64,000 nt of DNA from Nostoc sp. NMS7 (GCF_017115085.1 NZ_JABXKJ010000077.1:1-64000); one strand, 5' to 3'; shown: positions 46,462 through 55,345, counted from the first letter of the stretch. The notes: a model not told the origin generated them from the sequence alone. Translations and numbers: made by a program.

Positions 46462-46805
46462 GGGAGCGATAAGGGCTAATAGCTATTGAACAAAGTGAAA
46501 TCAACACTCTAGCTGTCTAATAGGTCAGGGTAAGAAACTAAATAGTAAAACAGGCTTAATATTAATGAATCCGTTGATTTGTTAAGCTACACAAATCCGC
46601 ATATAACAGGTAGAATGTCAGCTTAGACAGCAAAAACGGTACTTTCTCTAGAGAGAGGTAATTCGTAAGTAAAGCTTGTAAATATTCTAAGGCTATAGCC
46701 TCAAAACAGTGGGAGTCTTTTTAGATGCTAAGAAACCTTCTTGAGGGGGACTTGCCGTAGATTGGAGTAAGTTTCATACAGCAAAAAGCGATAGGATACT
46801 AGGCA

Positions 46806-46847
46806 GGAAGTCACCAGCAGCGATTTTGTTTGTTGCTGGTGACTTCC
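46806..46847 (+). promoter_or_regulatory. 14-bp perfect hairpin upstream of a small gene
   Basis: GGAAGTCACCAGCA pairs exactly with TGCTGGTGACTTCC over a 14-base loop. The hairpin ends 28 bases before an ATG and has no T run, so it could be a leader structure rather than a terminator. The rest of 46462-46805 has no gene I can support. Confidence 0.5.
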
Positions 46848-46874
46848 GGTCTATTCAAAAGCCAGTGTATCCTA

Positions 46875-47051
46875 ATGTCGGCTTCTGTTATAACCGTAGA
46901 AACTCACGAAGACCTTTCTCACAAGTTAATTATTCAACGGCCCCCTTTTGGGCTATCTTTATCGGGTCGCATCCGGGTGGCTGGGGACTTTGACTTTCTT
47001 CACCATCCTCTAATGTTGGGCGCTCTAGCCGAAGGTGAAACTGAAATTTAG
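46875..47051 (+). CDS. Small protein of unknown function
   Basis: A 58-residue protein starting MSASVITVETHEDLSHKL and ending LMLGALAEGETEI. It has no membrane segment and no motif I recognise. I choose the ATG at 46875 rather than an upstream start that would overlap the hairpin at 46806-46847. It stands alone. Composition is protein-like, but there is no other support. Confidence 0.5.
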   Translation: MSASVITVETHEDLSHKLIIQRPPFGLSLSGRIRVAGDFDFLHHPLMLGALAEGETEI

Positions 47052-47313
47052 TAACTTCTCTTTAGAAAAAACCCCGCAGCACTGCTAAATAAGTGGGCAA
47101 AAATAAATCAAACTATGTTACGCAATGTAACATTAATTAAATTGGCTTTACTACAAACCTTTAATTATTCATGCCCACTTAGTTATGTGTTAGTTATATT
47201 TGTAATTAAAAAATATTCAATTTAGTAGAATGCGTTAAGTCGAACACTTTAACGCAGCACTTATTATACAAATAGATTAACGTACATATTTGTCGTTACT
47301 CAATAGCTTTCGA

Positions 47314-47604
47314 CTATTCAGCATTGAGGATTTTTGGGACTTTGAAAAATTCGCCTTCCTGTTCAGGCGCACTGTTGAGAATACTTTCCCGGTCTGGATA
47401 GGGTTGCAATTCATCTTTTCGTGTGATATTGCTGACATCAATTGCCCGTGTTGTTGGGGGCACATTACTAACATCAAGTTCATTCAACTGTTCAATATAA
47501 TCCAGAATATTTCCCAACTGGGTAGTGAATTGCTCCTCTTCTTCTGGAGTCAATTCTAAACGAGCAAGATTAGCTACTTTGTGAACTTGTTCTTGGTCAA
47601 TCAT
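47314..47604 (-). CDS. gatC: Asp/Glu-tRNA amidotransferase subunit GatC
   Basis: Small subunit of the GatCAB amidotransferase that converts Glu-tRNAGln to Gln-tRNAGln. [22 protein letters not shown] opens the protein, then [10 protein letters not shown] and the ending [12 protein letters not shown]. The real start is ATG 47604 (96 residues). The open frame reaches further upstream only because two 33-bp palindromic repeats are in frame (encoding [11 protein letters not shown] twice). gatA/gatB are not in the window. Confidence 0.95.
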   Translation of the reverse strand: MIDQEQVHKVANLARLELTPEEEEQFTTQLGNILDYIEQLNELDVSNVPPTTRAIDVSNITRKDELQPYPDRESILNSAPEQEGEFFKVPKILNAE

Positions 47605-47611
47605 ATTTTTT

Positions 47612-47677
47612 AGAGACGCGATTAATCGCGTCTGTACAGGAGTTAGAGACGCGATTAATCGCGTCTGTACAGGAGTT
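47612..47677. repeat. Two tandem 33-bp palindromic repeats
   Basis: Perfect head-to-tail copies at 47612-47644 and 47645-47677, identical to the unit after der (4839-4871). They lie between gatC and ycf3, eight bases before the gatC start codon on the minus strand. Confidence 0.88.
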
Positions 47678-47713
47678 AGGAGTGAATGATTCATAATTCC
47701 TAACTCATCACTT

Positions 47714-48235
47714 TTAGAAGAATACGTCAATTTGCGATCGCCCGGTGGTTTTCAGCCAGTTTTGGGCTTCGATGTAGTTATTGGGAGCCATGCGAATAGC
47801 TCGAATCCAATAGTCTGCTGCTTGGTCAAACAGTGCTTCGCCAGCCTCGTTATCTCCAGCTTCTTTCTCCTTTTCGCCTTGGTAGTGATAAATCACGGCG
47901 ATGTTGTTCAAGGCTTGCGGCATACGTGGGTTTAACTCAATTGCCTGATGATATAGTTCTAAAGCCTTTTTGTGGTCGCCATTGCTGGCATAGATTAGCC
48001 CCATATTGTAATGAATATAGCCGCGATCGTTGGTATCTTCCTCTAGTGTTAGAGCTTCTTCATAGTATTCCAATGCTTCAGCATATTCCCCTTCTGCTTG
48101 GGCTGACATACCATCTCGATAATAAACAAACGCTTCTTTAGCTTTTTTGTTGGTTGGCAGAATCTTCAAGATGATATCCGCCATCACTGTAAAGGATTTG
48201 TCAATAAAATTATCGTTTTTTTGCGTTCTTGGCAT
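47714..48235 (-). CDS. ycf3: Photosystem I assembly protein Ycf3
   Basis: TPR chaperone for photosystem I assembly on the thylakoid surface. The protein starts [21 protein letters not shown] and has three TPR units: [40 protein letters not shown], and [20 protein letters not shown]. It ends [15 protein letters not shown]. Length is 173 residues. I use ATG 48235. A longer frame upstream is made of heptamer-like repeats ([12 protein letters not shown]) and is not part of the protein. It lies 37 bases upstream of the gatC-proximal repeats. Confidence 0.95.
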   Translation of the reverse strand: MPRTQKNDNFIDKSFTVMADIILKILPTNKKAKEAFVYYRDGMSAQAEGEYAEALEYYEEALTLEEDTNDRGYIHYNMGLIYASNGDHKKALELYHQAIELNPRMPQALNNIAVIYHYQGEKEKEAGDNEAGEALFDQAADYWIRAIRMAPNNYIEAQNWLKTTGRSQIDVFF

Positions 48236-48260
48236 ATTTGTCTCTGGGTATTGCGTATTG

Positions 48261-48311
48261 GGGCATTGGGCATTGGACATTGGGCATTGGGCATTGGGCA
48301 TTGGACATTGG
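48261..48311. repeat. Heptamer repeat array (GGGCATT)
   Basis: About seven imperfect copies of GGGCATT/GGACATT in tandem upstream of ycf3. Short copies also occur near 39873-39890 and 45856-45895. This is the short tandemly repeated repetitive sequence type of filamentous cyanobacteria. Confidence 0.85.
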
Positions 48312-48361
48312 TTACACGCATCTCCCTCATCTCCCCCCCAATCCCCTAGCACACTCAATAG

Positions 48362-49063
48362 CTAATTTAACTGATTTGCGGGTGCATTATTCTCACTGAG
48401 GGGTATGATGCATTGCGGATTATTATGCCGAGAGTTATTTACCAAGATGCTAACTGGATATGCAATCATTGCTGGCGCTGGATAGGGACGCAATAGCTGC
48501 TGGAGGATTTCGGGCGTTTGCATTTGGGAATCTAGCCATAAATCGTAATCTTGTGGCTCTAGAATCACTGGCATCCGCTCGTGGATAGGTTGGAGTAATT
48601 CGTTAGCTGCCGTTGTCAAAATTGTACAAGAGATTATTTCTTCGTTAGCAGGCGATCGCCATTTCTCCCACAAACCTGCAAAGCCGAAGGGTTGCCCATC
48701 TTGAAGGCGAAAATAAAACGGCTGCTTTTTGCCTTGTTGTCGTTGCCACTCATAAAAGCCATCAGCTAGCACTAAACAGCGTCTGTGCTTAAAAGCCGAA
48801 CGAAAAGCGGGTTTTTCGGCAACAGTTTCTGCCCTAGCATTAATCAGCTTTGCCCCCATTCCTCTATCTTTCGCCCATGACGGAATTAAGCCCCAATACA
48901 ACTGCTGAAATTCACGCTTTTGGCTTTCGGTATTTTGTAACACTGTAGCCACCATTTGCGTAGGTGCAATGTTATATTCGGCTGCTAAATCTGGAACTGG
49001 CTCAACATGGAAAAGTTGAGCTAAACTTGCTGCCGACTGGTTTAGAGTAAATCTTCCACACAT
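48362..49063 (-). CDS. SRAP (YedK/HMCES) abasic-site-binding protein
   Basis: Binds abasic sites in single-stranded DNA and forms a thiazolidine crosslink through the N-terminal Cys. MCGRFTL exposes Cys2 after Met removal. NIAPTQMVATV, LINARAETVAEKPAFRSAF, CLVLADGFYEW and IHERMPVIL complete the family motifs. I use ATG 49063 because the Cys must follow Met; six codons upstream are in frame but would block this. Length is 233 residues. Confidence 0.94.
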   Translation of the reverse strand: MCGRFTLNQSAASLAQLFHVEPVPDLAAEYNIAPTQMVATVLQNTESQKREFQQLYWGLIPSWAKDRGMGAKLINARAETVAEKPAFRSAFKHRRCLVLADGFYEWQRQQGKKQPFYFRLQDGQPFGFAGLWEKWRSPANEEIISCTILTTAANELLQPIHERMPVILEPQDYDLWLDSQMQTPEILQQLLRPYPAPAMIAYPVSILVNNSRHNNPQCIIPLSENNAPANQLN

Positions 49064-49264
49064 ATTTTTATTCTCAACCACTGACTAAGTTAAACATCTC
49101 AATCTAGAAATAAATAATGCTTTTTTGATTTTCTGGAATGATTTGATCTAGTACTCACAAGCCAAATATAAAAATAGTTATCCGGTTTTAGGAAAATCTT
49201 TTGGTAAAATATTGTATTTTGAACCTTCAATTATCTATGAACATATTCTTAACTGTATTTTAGC

Positions 49265-49876
49265 ATGGAACTACTGCGTTTGTACGATTTTTTACCTTCT
49301 GGCAATGGTTATAAGATACGTCTTTTATTGACACAACTAGGTATACCTTTTGAGAGGGTAGAGCTTAACATCTTGAAAGGCGAGACTCGAACACCAGAAT
49401 TTTTAAGTAAAAATCCTAACGGTAAGATACCCGTTCTGGAAATTAAGCCAGGTAAATTCTTGGCAGAATCAAATGCCATATTAATGTATCTGAGTGAATG
49501 CACAGAATTTTTACCCTATGACCGATTTTTAAGAGCGCAGGTGCTGCAATGGTTATGTTTTGAACAGTATAGCCATGAACCTTTTATTGCTACATTAAGA
49601 TTTTGGATTTCTATTTTAGATAAAACTGAAGAATATAGTGAAGCTATCAACCAAAAACGTGAACTAGGTTATGCAGCACTTAACTTGATGGAAAAACATT
49701 TAAGTTCGCACACTTTTTTTGTGGGAGAGCGTTACACGATCGCTGATATCGCCTTGTTCGCTTATACTCATGTAGCTGATGAAGGTGGGTTCGATTTAAC
49801 ACAATTTCCTGCTATCCAAGCTTGGATAAGAAAAGTCAAAGCTCAACCCAGATATATCAGTATTACACAAGCTTAA
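49265..49876 (+). CDS. Glutathione S-transferase family protein
   Basis: A 203-residue protein with a thioredoxin-like N-terminal domain (LPSGNGYKIRLLLTQLG, NPNGKIPVLE, ESNAILMYLS) and an all-helical C-terminal domain (VGERYTIADIALFAYTHV). It could conjugate or reduce electrophiles with glutathione. The catalytic residue near the N-terminus is most likely the Ser of PSGNGYK. The specific substrate is unknown. Promoter sequences are not distinctive. Confidence 0.92.
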   Translation: MELLRLYDFLPSGNGYKIRLLLTQLGIPFERVELNILKGETRTPEFLSKNPNGKIPVLEIKPGKFLAESNAILMYLSECTEFLPYDRFLRAQVLQWLCFEQYSHEPFIATLRFWISILDKTEEYSEAINQKRELGYAALNLMEKHLSSHTFFVGERYTIADIALFAYTHVADEGGFDLTQFPAIQAWIRKVKAQPRYISITQA

Positions 49877-49961
49877 ACAATTCAAAACTCAAAATTTAAA
49901 ATGAATACGGCGTTAGTATTTCATTGATTTTAAATGGATGGTTTATTTACGCCGCCTTGTA

Positions 49962-50192
49962 CTAGATATTTGTATCAATTTCGATTAGCTTTTGCCGGGA
50001 GGATAAACCTAACTTAATTCTAATATGAGATTTGGTTACATCAAATTTCTCTGCTAGTAGTTTAATTAACTCTTCATTCGCCTTACCATCAACTGGGGGT
50101 GATTTTAAATACACAGTTAGACTGCCATCGGGTTGTTCTTCAATCTTTTGCTGTTTTGAATTGGGTTTAACCTTGACTTTTTTTTGCATCAC
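49962..50192 (-). CDS. DUF167 (YggU-type) protein
   Basis: A 76-residue protein of the DUF167 fold: [35 protein letters not shown], then [16 protein letters not shown]. Found in most bacteria and eukaryotes, function unclear. It stands alone; 266 bases downstream of the retropepsin gene on the same strand. Confidence 0.88.
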   Translation of the reverse strand: MMQKKVKVKPNSKQQKIEEQPDGSLTVYLKSPPVDGKANEELIKLLAEKFDVTKSHIRIKLGLSSRQKLIEIDTNI

Positions 50193-50459
50193 CTATTCAC
50201 TCTAAAAATGATCAGAATCCGAAGTTGACAATTACTCCGCTAAAGAATAAGAATTAAATAACATATAATTTATGTCCCTGGCTTACCTCACCCTCACTCC
50301 CTCTCCGATATATTGGAGAGGGAAGCTAGAAACAGAATGAAGTTTTGCATTTTATTTAATCCACGTTCCTAAGTAGTAATTTTCTGGGGTTTATCCTCAT
50401 AATTTTGGACTTATTTTTAGATACCAAAATGTAGGATACTACGTTTTTAAGTGCAAAGA

Positions 50460-51041
50460 TTAGCGGGGATGAAATTCGACCTCTTTCTCTAGAATTTTAA
50501 TATCATAGTTGCCAAAGAAATCATGGCCCAGTAAGCCGATACTTGCTTTTGGTGCGATCGCCACCTGAAGATTATTGGCTATAACTCCACCTACTGCAAT
50601 AGATTTTACCTTACTGGTTGGGAATTCTACTTGGCTACCATCGGCAATTTGGGCTTGCATTGTACCTGTAGTCTGGAGTTTAAGTGTATTCGCCATACTT
50701 TGAGTGATAATGGTTCCACTAGCACCTGTATCTACAATCATTTCAAAGGTTTTTTTGTCGTTGAACGTGACATCAATCACAGGAGTTCCACCAAAGCGGC
50801 GTTTGACTGGGACTCGAAAAACTTTATTGTCTGAAGGTGGGGCTATATTACCACAAAGCCTTGTCAATCTAATGGTTTGACCAGAAGAAGTTACCATGTA
50901 ACATACTCCTGGATCGTCAGCTGTTGCCCGATGAGAGAATGCTAAAAATACCAGCGTCGGCATTAGTGCCGTAGCTACGCCCGTCGTAGACATTGCAACT
51001 AGATTAACGGTCGCAATCCAACGCCTCCAGGCATTCTTCAT
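50460..51041 (-). CDS. Secreted retropepsin-like aspartic protease
   Basis: A 193-residue protein with an N-terminal hydrophobic segment (about 12-35) and a mature retropepsin-like domain. RFGGTPVIDVTFNDKK then MIVDTGASGTIIT carries the catalytic Asp, and SIGLLGHDFFGNYDIK is the second half. One domain only, so it should act as a dimer. It is likely exported to the periplasm. Cyanobacterial proteins of this type are common; substrates are unknown. Confidence 0.85.
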   Translation of the reverse strand: MKNAWRRWIATVNLVAMSTTGVATALMPTLVFLAFSHRATADDPGVCYMVTSSGQTIRLTRLCGNIAPPSDNKVFRVPVKRRFGGTPVIDVTFNDKKTFEMIVDTGASGTIITQSMANTLKLQTTGTMQAQIADGSQVEFPTSKVKSIAVGGVIANNLQVAIAPKASIGLLGHDFFGNYDIKILEKEVEFHPR

Positions 51042-51432
51042 GTTATATTGCTCTCCAATTTTACTGAGATTTTTTAATAAGTAAATTATTCATAATCAAT
51101 AGCTAAATTGGTGCTAAAAGCCCGAATTCCTAAAATAAAAACGCCATGTTTGTTAACCTGTATTACAATAAATATTCAAATACATTGCATTTTGAAGGTG
51201 ATAATTTTTATCTATCTCTTACATCTAAGTCATTTACACAATTTTTATCTTTTAAACTTAGTTAGTGAGTTGTTATTTAGGTGTCTTCATAAAATAAAAT
51301 CGGATCTGAATCAATACATCTTACCTAGAATTACTAATTGATAAATTAAAGATTAGGTAAAGAGATGATAAAACTACTTAGATCAGATTAAATCTGGCAT
51401 CCTCAGAAGTTAAATAAGAGAAACTTGTGAGC
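51042..51432. other. AT-rich interval, no gene seen
   Basis: An open frame at 51108-51341 is low-complexity and AT-rich, with no ribosome binding site. I see no RNA gene or repeat here. Confidence 0.4.
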
Positions 51433-51615
51433 TTATTCAAGGGTTGCTGCTGCATATACAACAGTTGCGATCGCATTTTTAACAGCAATATCTCTTTGTT
51501 CAAATATGACATTTTCACCATTAGTACACCCAGCAACTACACCGCAAATAGCTGCTGCAAAATTATCCACTCCTGCCATTTTAAATAGTGTGCTGCATTC
51601 TGTCTCAGCGTTTAC
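51433..51615 (-). pseudogene. C-terminal fragment of a nucleoside phosphorylase
   Basis: An open frame without start reads NAETECSTLFKMAGVDNF then AAAICGVVAGCTNGEN and ENVIFEQRDIAVKNAI. It resembles the last third of a uridine phosphorylase-type protein (ExExATLF and the following strand). A stop lies in frame just upstream and the N-terminal part is absent. It is one of three broken genes in a row. Confidence 0.55.
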
Positions 51616-51672
51616 GTATCATAAAGTTGAGATTAGCGATCGCCCCAGCATTATAATACGTTAGGACGTTTT

Positions 51673-52278
51673 TTAAACTTTACCCAAATCTCCTCCTTCC
51701 CATATCTGAAGTTGTCTTTCGGCTGCAACTATGCAATTGAGATGCTTGGGTGGGTAAAGAAAATGATCATAGGCTAATGCCATCTGTCTAGCAGCTTCAG
51801 TCTATGGCACTCGTCCTATTCCTGTACCCAATCCAGGACAGGCAATAGTATTAATTTTTTGCTCGGCGTGTTGGTTATGGTGGCGAACTGCCAGCAGCAT
51901 CGCCCACATCGCTACATAAGGAATATCTGTTCCAGCAATAATCATCGGAACTCGCATAGTAGGTGTATGAGCCAAAAAAGGATGCTTGTGATGACCTGTT
52001 TCCACAATCATTGATGTTCCCACAAGCTGTTCACCCAAATAATCTTCAAGAATGCGCCCCTGGACTCTTGCCATTAAGGAACAACCGAAAAAACGGATAA
52101 TTGCCGCATCTATGCCACCATCCATCATCCCGAAAGAGTTAGCAGGGCTGACCATACAATCAAAATCTGGCAACCACTCGAAATAGTTATTCACTATTTC
52201 TACATTTGGTAAGTAGTTAAAATGCTGTTGAAAGGCTGCACATAACAAAGAGTCGGGAGCTACCAATATCAATTTCAA
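51673..52278 (-). pseudogene. Macro-domain protein interrupted by an in-frame stop
   Basis: The frame starts MKLILVAPDSLLCAAFQQHF and has the macro-domain look (DCMVSPANSFGMMDGGID, TIACPGLGTGIGRVP). A TAG at 51802-51804 then ends it. Beyond it the same frame continues TEAARQMALAYDHFLYPP and IVAAERQLQIWEGGDLGKV to a TAA at 51673-51675. Without the stop the protein would be about 201 residues. The truncated product (158 residues) still holds most ligand-binding loops. Macro domains bind or hydrolyse ADP-ribose derivatives. It could be a recent nonsense mutation or a sequencing error. Confidence 0.7.
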
Positions 52279-52472
52279 GCTTTTATTTCCTCCGCTTGAA
52301 TACCTATTTTAGGTGTCAGCTAGGGCAAACATCAACTGTTTCTGCTATATCTTCAGCCTGTAACTTCTTTATACTACGGTAATACTACAAAATATTACTC
52401 TTTAGGCGGTGGCTGTTTGTCGCTTAAACAAAAGGAAATTTACAGATGTGAGGACAAACACAAACAAGCAGT

Positions 52473-52817
52473 TTGCGTCCAGCTTGCCGTCGCGTAATTG
52501 AAGCACGTCAACCTACGGCTATGCATTGGGTTTTGGTAGCAGGAGAAACTCTAGTTTCCTACTCTGCCTTTAATGCCAGCCTGCCTGATATTGTGCAAAT
52601 TGGTGGAGTATGGACACCGCCAGCGCTACTGGGTAAAGGCTATGCCAAAAGTGTGGTAGCAGGCTCGTTGTTAGATGCGCGATCGCTCTTAGTAAAACGT
52701 GCCATCCTGTTTACAGGTGATAATAACCAAGCAGCACAAGCAGTTTATCGAGGAATTGGCTTTTTGCCTACTGGCCAGAAGTATGGCTTACTCTTATTTG
52801 AAGAGACTCAGGCTTGA
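52473..52817 (+). pseudogene. Truncated GNAT acetyltransferase
   Basis: A 114-codon frame from a TTG with no clear ribosome binding site. It covers the last part of a GNAT fold: TAMHWVLVAGETLVSYSAFN, IVQIGGVWTPPALLGKGYAK (acetyl-CoA loop), then FTGDNNQAAQAVYRGIGF. An in-frame TGA at 52449 closes the upstream side, and the N-terminal half expected of such proteins is missing. Expression of a half domain is possible but function is doubtful. Confidence 0.6.
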
Positions 52818-52840
52818 GAAATATTGGGTTAAAGACAGAT

Positions 52841-53512
52841 TTATGAAACTTGTATATCTTGCAGCTTTGCCACCATTTCCGCACGCGCCGACACCTTCAA
52901 CTTCCGAAACATCCTTTTCAAAGCTTGTTTGACGGAATTTTGTGTAATCCAAAGTTTTTCTCCAATTTCTGCGTTCGTTAAGCCCTGCGCTACCAAGTCG
53001 GCAATTTCTAACTCACGCGCTGTTAGAGGGCATACTAAAAGGGAATTGGATGTTTTTGGTTTTGTCCGTAGAGTCGCCATCTTTGCTGACAAATGAATAC
53101 ATAAGGCGCTCAAGTCAGCTAAATCGTTGCCATTAAAAGCCGGATTTCCCTTGTCGCGGGCTAAGTTAAACGTTCCCACAAGACGACCATTACAAACAAT
53201 TGGCCCAGTCATTACGTGTTCGTGATCTGAACGTGAGCAAAAATGCTTCCAGTCTCCTGGTGATAATAATAACTGCTCATGGGCGGGAGCATGACGCTCA
53301 ACCACGTAACGCCCGACTGGATTGCTTTCTAAGCATACTGCCGGAATACTCTGAAGATCAATCTCAGTGCTTGGCTGCTCATCTAAGAAATAAATACCCC
53401 AATTTTGCACGCCAAAATGCTCACCAATTTTATCCGCGAGAGCTAGTCTTAATTCTTGCTCATTTTGGACATTAGCGATCGCATCAAATACGGTGTGGAG
53501 AGAATTAGCCAT
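52841..53512 (-). CDS. GAF-domain LuxR-family transcriptional regulator
   Basis: A 223-residue regulator. A GAF-like domain (about 5-145) contains FGVQNWGIYFLDE, GRYVVERHAPAHEQL and GPIVCNGRLVGTFNLARD. The LuxR helix-turn-helix (about 160-220) reads LTARELEIADLVAQGLTNAE and ITQNSVKQALKRMFRKL. It is transcribed divergently from the DUF3386 gene with a 100-base gap, which may make that gene its target. Ligand unknown. Confidence 0.87.
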   Translation of the reverse strand: MANSLHTVFDAIANVQNEQELRLALADKIGEHFGVQNWGIYFLDEQPSTEIDLQSIPAVCLESNPVGRYVVERHAPAHEQLLLSPGDWKHFCSRSDHEHVMTGPIVCNGRLVGTFNLARDKGNPAFNGNDLADLSALCIHLSAKMATLRTKPKTSNSLLVCPLTARELEIADLVAQGLTNAEIGEKLWITQNSVKQALKRMFRKLKVSARAEMVAKLQDIQVS

Positions 53513-53612
53513 AAGTGTACCCAGTTGGGGACTATCCTAGCCTCAACAATTACTTCTATGCTAATACCAAGGAAACTAAAACGCTAATTACAGTAGCGAC
53601 TAGGAGAAGCAC

Positions 53613-54269
53613 ATGACAGTTACACAACTTTCTGCTCAGGAACTTTTCCGGGCTGCTTATGAGAATCGCTATACTTGGGAGAAGAATTTCCCCGGTTATA
53701 CCGCAAATATTACCTTTAAGCATGATGATCAAGTGTTTACAGGCAAAGTTATCATCAATGCCAATCTCAAAGCGGAAGTTTTGGATGTAGATGACGAGTC
53801 AGCCAAGCAAGCAATTCATGGTCAAGCATGGGAGATAGCAATTCATCGTATCCGCCGCAGCTTTGAAGACACCCACAGCGCCAATACGTTTAGCTATGGT
53901 AAAACTGACGAAACTGGTGCAGTTGAGCTTTTAATGGGTGGTAAGGCTGAGGGCGATAAATACAAAGTCCGCAATAATGAAGTCTGCCATGTTCACCGTC
54001 TAATCCACGGTACTTTTGTGACAATTGACACCTTTAGCAGTCACGACACTGGCGAAGGTTACTTGTCCCATACCTATGACTCTGTGTACCATGACCCCAA
54101 AACTGGGGAACAAAAGGGCGGTAGAAGCGAATTTATCGATGAATATGAAAAAGTTGGTGACTATTTCATCCTAAATCGTCGGGAGATTCGCACCGAGACA
54201 GCAGGACAAGTATCTATTCAGGAATTTGTCTTCTCTGACATCAAACTGTTGGAACCTGTTGCTGCTTAA
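53613..54269 (+). CDS. DUF3386 family protein
   Basis: A 218-residue soluble protein of the DUF3386 family, found in cyanobacteria and plants. It opens MTVTQLSAQELFRAAYENRY, then YTWEKNFPGYTANI, with SYGKTDETGAVELLMGG in the middle. The ribosome binding site TAGGAGAAG lies just upstream. A strong terminator follows. Molecular function is not known; the divergent GAF-LuxR gene suggests inducible expression. Confidence 0.85.
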   Translation: MTVTQLSAQELFRAAYENRYTWEKNFPGYTANITFKHDDQVFTGKVIINANLKAEVLDVDDESAKQAIHGQAWEIAIHRIRRSFEDTHSANTFSYGKTDETGAVELLMGGKAEGDKYKVRNNEVCHVHRLIHGTFVTIDTFSSHDTGEGYLSHTYDSVYHDPKTGEQKGGRSEFIDEYEKVGDYFILNRREIRTETAGQVSIQEFVFSDIKLLEPVAA

Positions 54270-54290
54270 GCTGTATTCTGGATTATAAAT

Positions 54291-54337
54291 AAAAGCGATC
54301 GCTCTTTAGTTGAAGGGAGCGATCGCTTTTATTTTTT
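54291..54337 (+). terminator. Terminator after the DUF3386 gene
   Basis: AAAAGCGATCGCTC pairs with GAGCGATCGCTTTT (54317-54330) and is followed by ATTTTTT. It contains the HIP1 octamer in both arms. Confidence 0.82.
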
Positions 54338-54352
54338 GACGTTTGGAGTTTT

Positions 54353-54495
54353 GAACACCAACTTCCGAGTTCTGAACACCAACTTCCGAGTTCCGAACAC
54401 CAACTTCCGAGTTCTGAACACCAACTTCCGAGTTCTGAACACCAACTTCCGAGTTCCGAACACCAACTTCCGAGTTCCGAACACCAACTTCCGAG
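54353..54495. repeat. Seven-copy 21-bp tandem array
   Basis: Units start at 54353, 54374, 54395, 54416, 54437, 54458 and 54479, with consensus GAACACCAACTTCCGAGTTC plus T or C. Because 21 is a multiple of three, open frames run through both strands. There are no spacers of CRISPR type. The remainder of 54270-54594 has the terminator and no gene. Confidence 0.9.
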
Positions 54496-54594
54496 AAAAA
54501 AGCTCGGCGTTTCCAGTTCTGAGGTAGAATAATGAGCTTCAAAAGGCGAGAATCAAAAATCACACTACTGCAACTGAGTGTAAAGGTGACTAAC

Positions 54595-54662
54595 AAAGGC
54601 GATCGCTTCAGATATAATCAACATATAAAAAGTAAACCCCTACTATTTAGCAGATAGTAAAC
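54595..54662. repeat. 68-bp direct repeat, copy 1 (upstream of the cassette)
   Basis: AAAGGCGATCGCTTCAGATA to TTTAGCAGATAGTAAAC. It is the leader of the two-gene cassette and ends four bases before the ATG at 54666. The second copy (55344-55411) differs at one base. Confidence 0.9.
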
Positions 54663-54665
54663 AAA

Positions 54666-54983
54666 ATGACACAACTATCTTCTAATCACACACCGCGTCG
54701 AGGAAGAGTATTTCCAGAACGTCAATTATCACCTGAAGAAAAAGCACGACGCAAAGCTGAGGATGAGTTATTTTATCAGCGTTGTCGAGTAGTATTTAAC
54801 AGAGTTCAACCAGAGTTCATCAAAGAACACTACGACTGGTTTATAGTTATTGAGCCTGATAGTGGAGAGTATTTTATAGATGCAAATGAGGATGTTGCTA
54901 GACAAAAGGCTCGTGAAAAATTTGGTGATACTTTGCGTCTCATGATGCGAATCAATGAGACTGGAGCCTGCGGCAAAATATGA
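54666..54983 (+). CDS. Small protein of a repeat-flanked two-gene cassette
   Basis: A 105-residue basic protein (RRGRVFPERQLSPEEKARRK, then EFIKEHYDWFIVIEPDSGEY and NEDVARQKAREKFGD). Hydrophilic, partly helical, no signal peptide. Its stop overlaps the start of the retropepsin gene as ATGA, so the two are coupled. I recall similar pairs in cyanobacteria but cannot name a family. The promoter must lie in the direct repeat at 54595-54662. Confidence 0.68.
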   Translation: MTQLSSNHTPRRGRVFPERQLSPEEKARRKAEDELFYQRCRVVFNRVQPEFIKEHYDWFIVIEPDSGEYFIDANEDVARQKAREKFGDTLRLMMRINETGACGKI

Positions 54984-55345
54984 TTTTCGGAGAGTTTAAC
55001 AGTAAAGGCGAGTTAATTTTTGAAATTGGTTTGATAGCTGCTGATGGTGAGATTATCCCAGTACAGGCGCTACTAGATACAGGATTTACTGGCACTCTAG
55101 CAATTGATAATCAAGATGCTCTCTCGTTGGGATGGTTACGGGAAAGTCAGAGAGAAGATATGCGGACGGCGCAGGGAGAAGCACAATTTAACTTGTATCA
55201 GGGAGCTATACTTTTAGATGAAGAAGAGTTCATGATTTCAGCGTTGGGTGGAGATGAACTGCAAGACATTCTTTTGGGTGTGCGTTGGTTACAGACAAAA
55301 CGACTAGTGGCAGATTTTACCGCAGGAGTGTTGACCTTTGGGTAA
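54980..55345 (+). CDS. Clan AA retropepsin-like aspartic protease of the cassette
   Basis: A 121-residue single-domain protein with VQALLDTGFTGTLAI (catalytic Asp in DTG) and LQDILLGVRWLQ. No signal peptide or membrane segment, so cytosolic. Monomers of this size must pair to form a protease. Coupled to the upstream gene by a four-base overlap. The stop codon lies in the first bases of the second 68-bp direct repeat. A toxin/antitoxin-like or processing role is speculation. Confidence 0.75.
   Translation: MIFGEFNSKGELIFEIGLIAADGEIIPVQALLDTGFTGTLAIDNQDALSLGWLRESQREDMRTAQGEAQFNLYQGAILLDEEEFMISALGGDELQDILLGVRWLQTKRLVADFTAGVLTFG

Noticed and set aside
47605-47730. N-terminal extension of GatC
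   Set aside because: Made of two in-frame copies of a 33-bp palindromic repeat; GatC proteins start at MIDQEQV-like sequence.
48236-48358. N-terminal extension of Ycf3
   Set aside because: Encoded by heptamer repeats; Ycf3 proteins start MPRTQ.
51108-51341. 77-residue AT-rich frame
   Set aside because: Low complexity, no ribosome binding site, no recognisable fold.
54353-54495. CRISPR array
   Set aside because: Units are contiguous 21-mers with no unique spacers and no cas genes nearby.
54306-54596. Heptad-repeat protein (EVGVRNS units) on the minus strand
   Set aside because: Produced by the 21-bp tandem array; flanking parts do not look coding.
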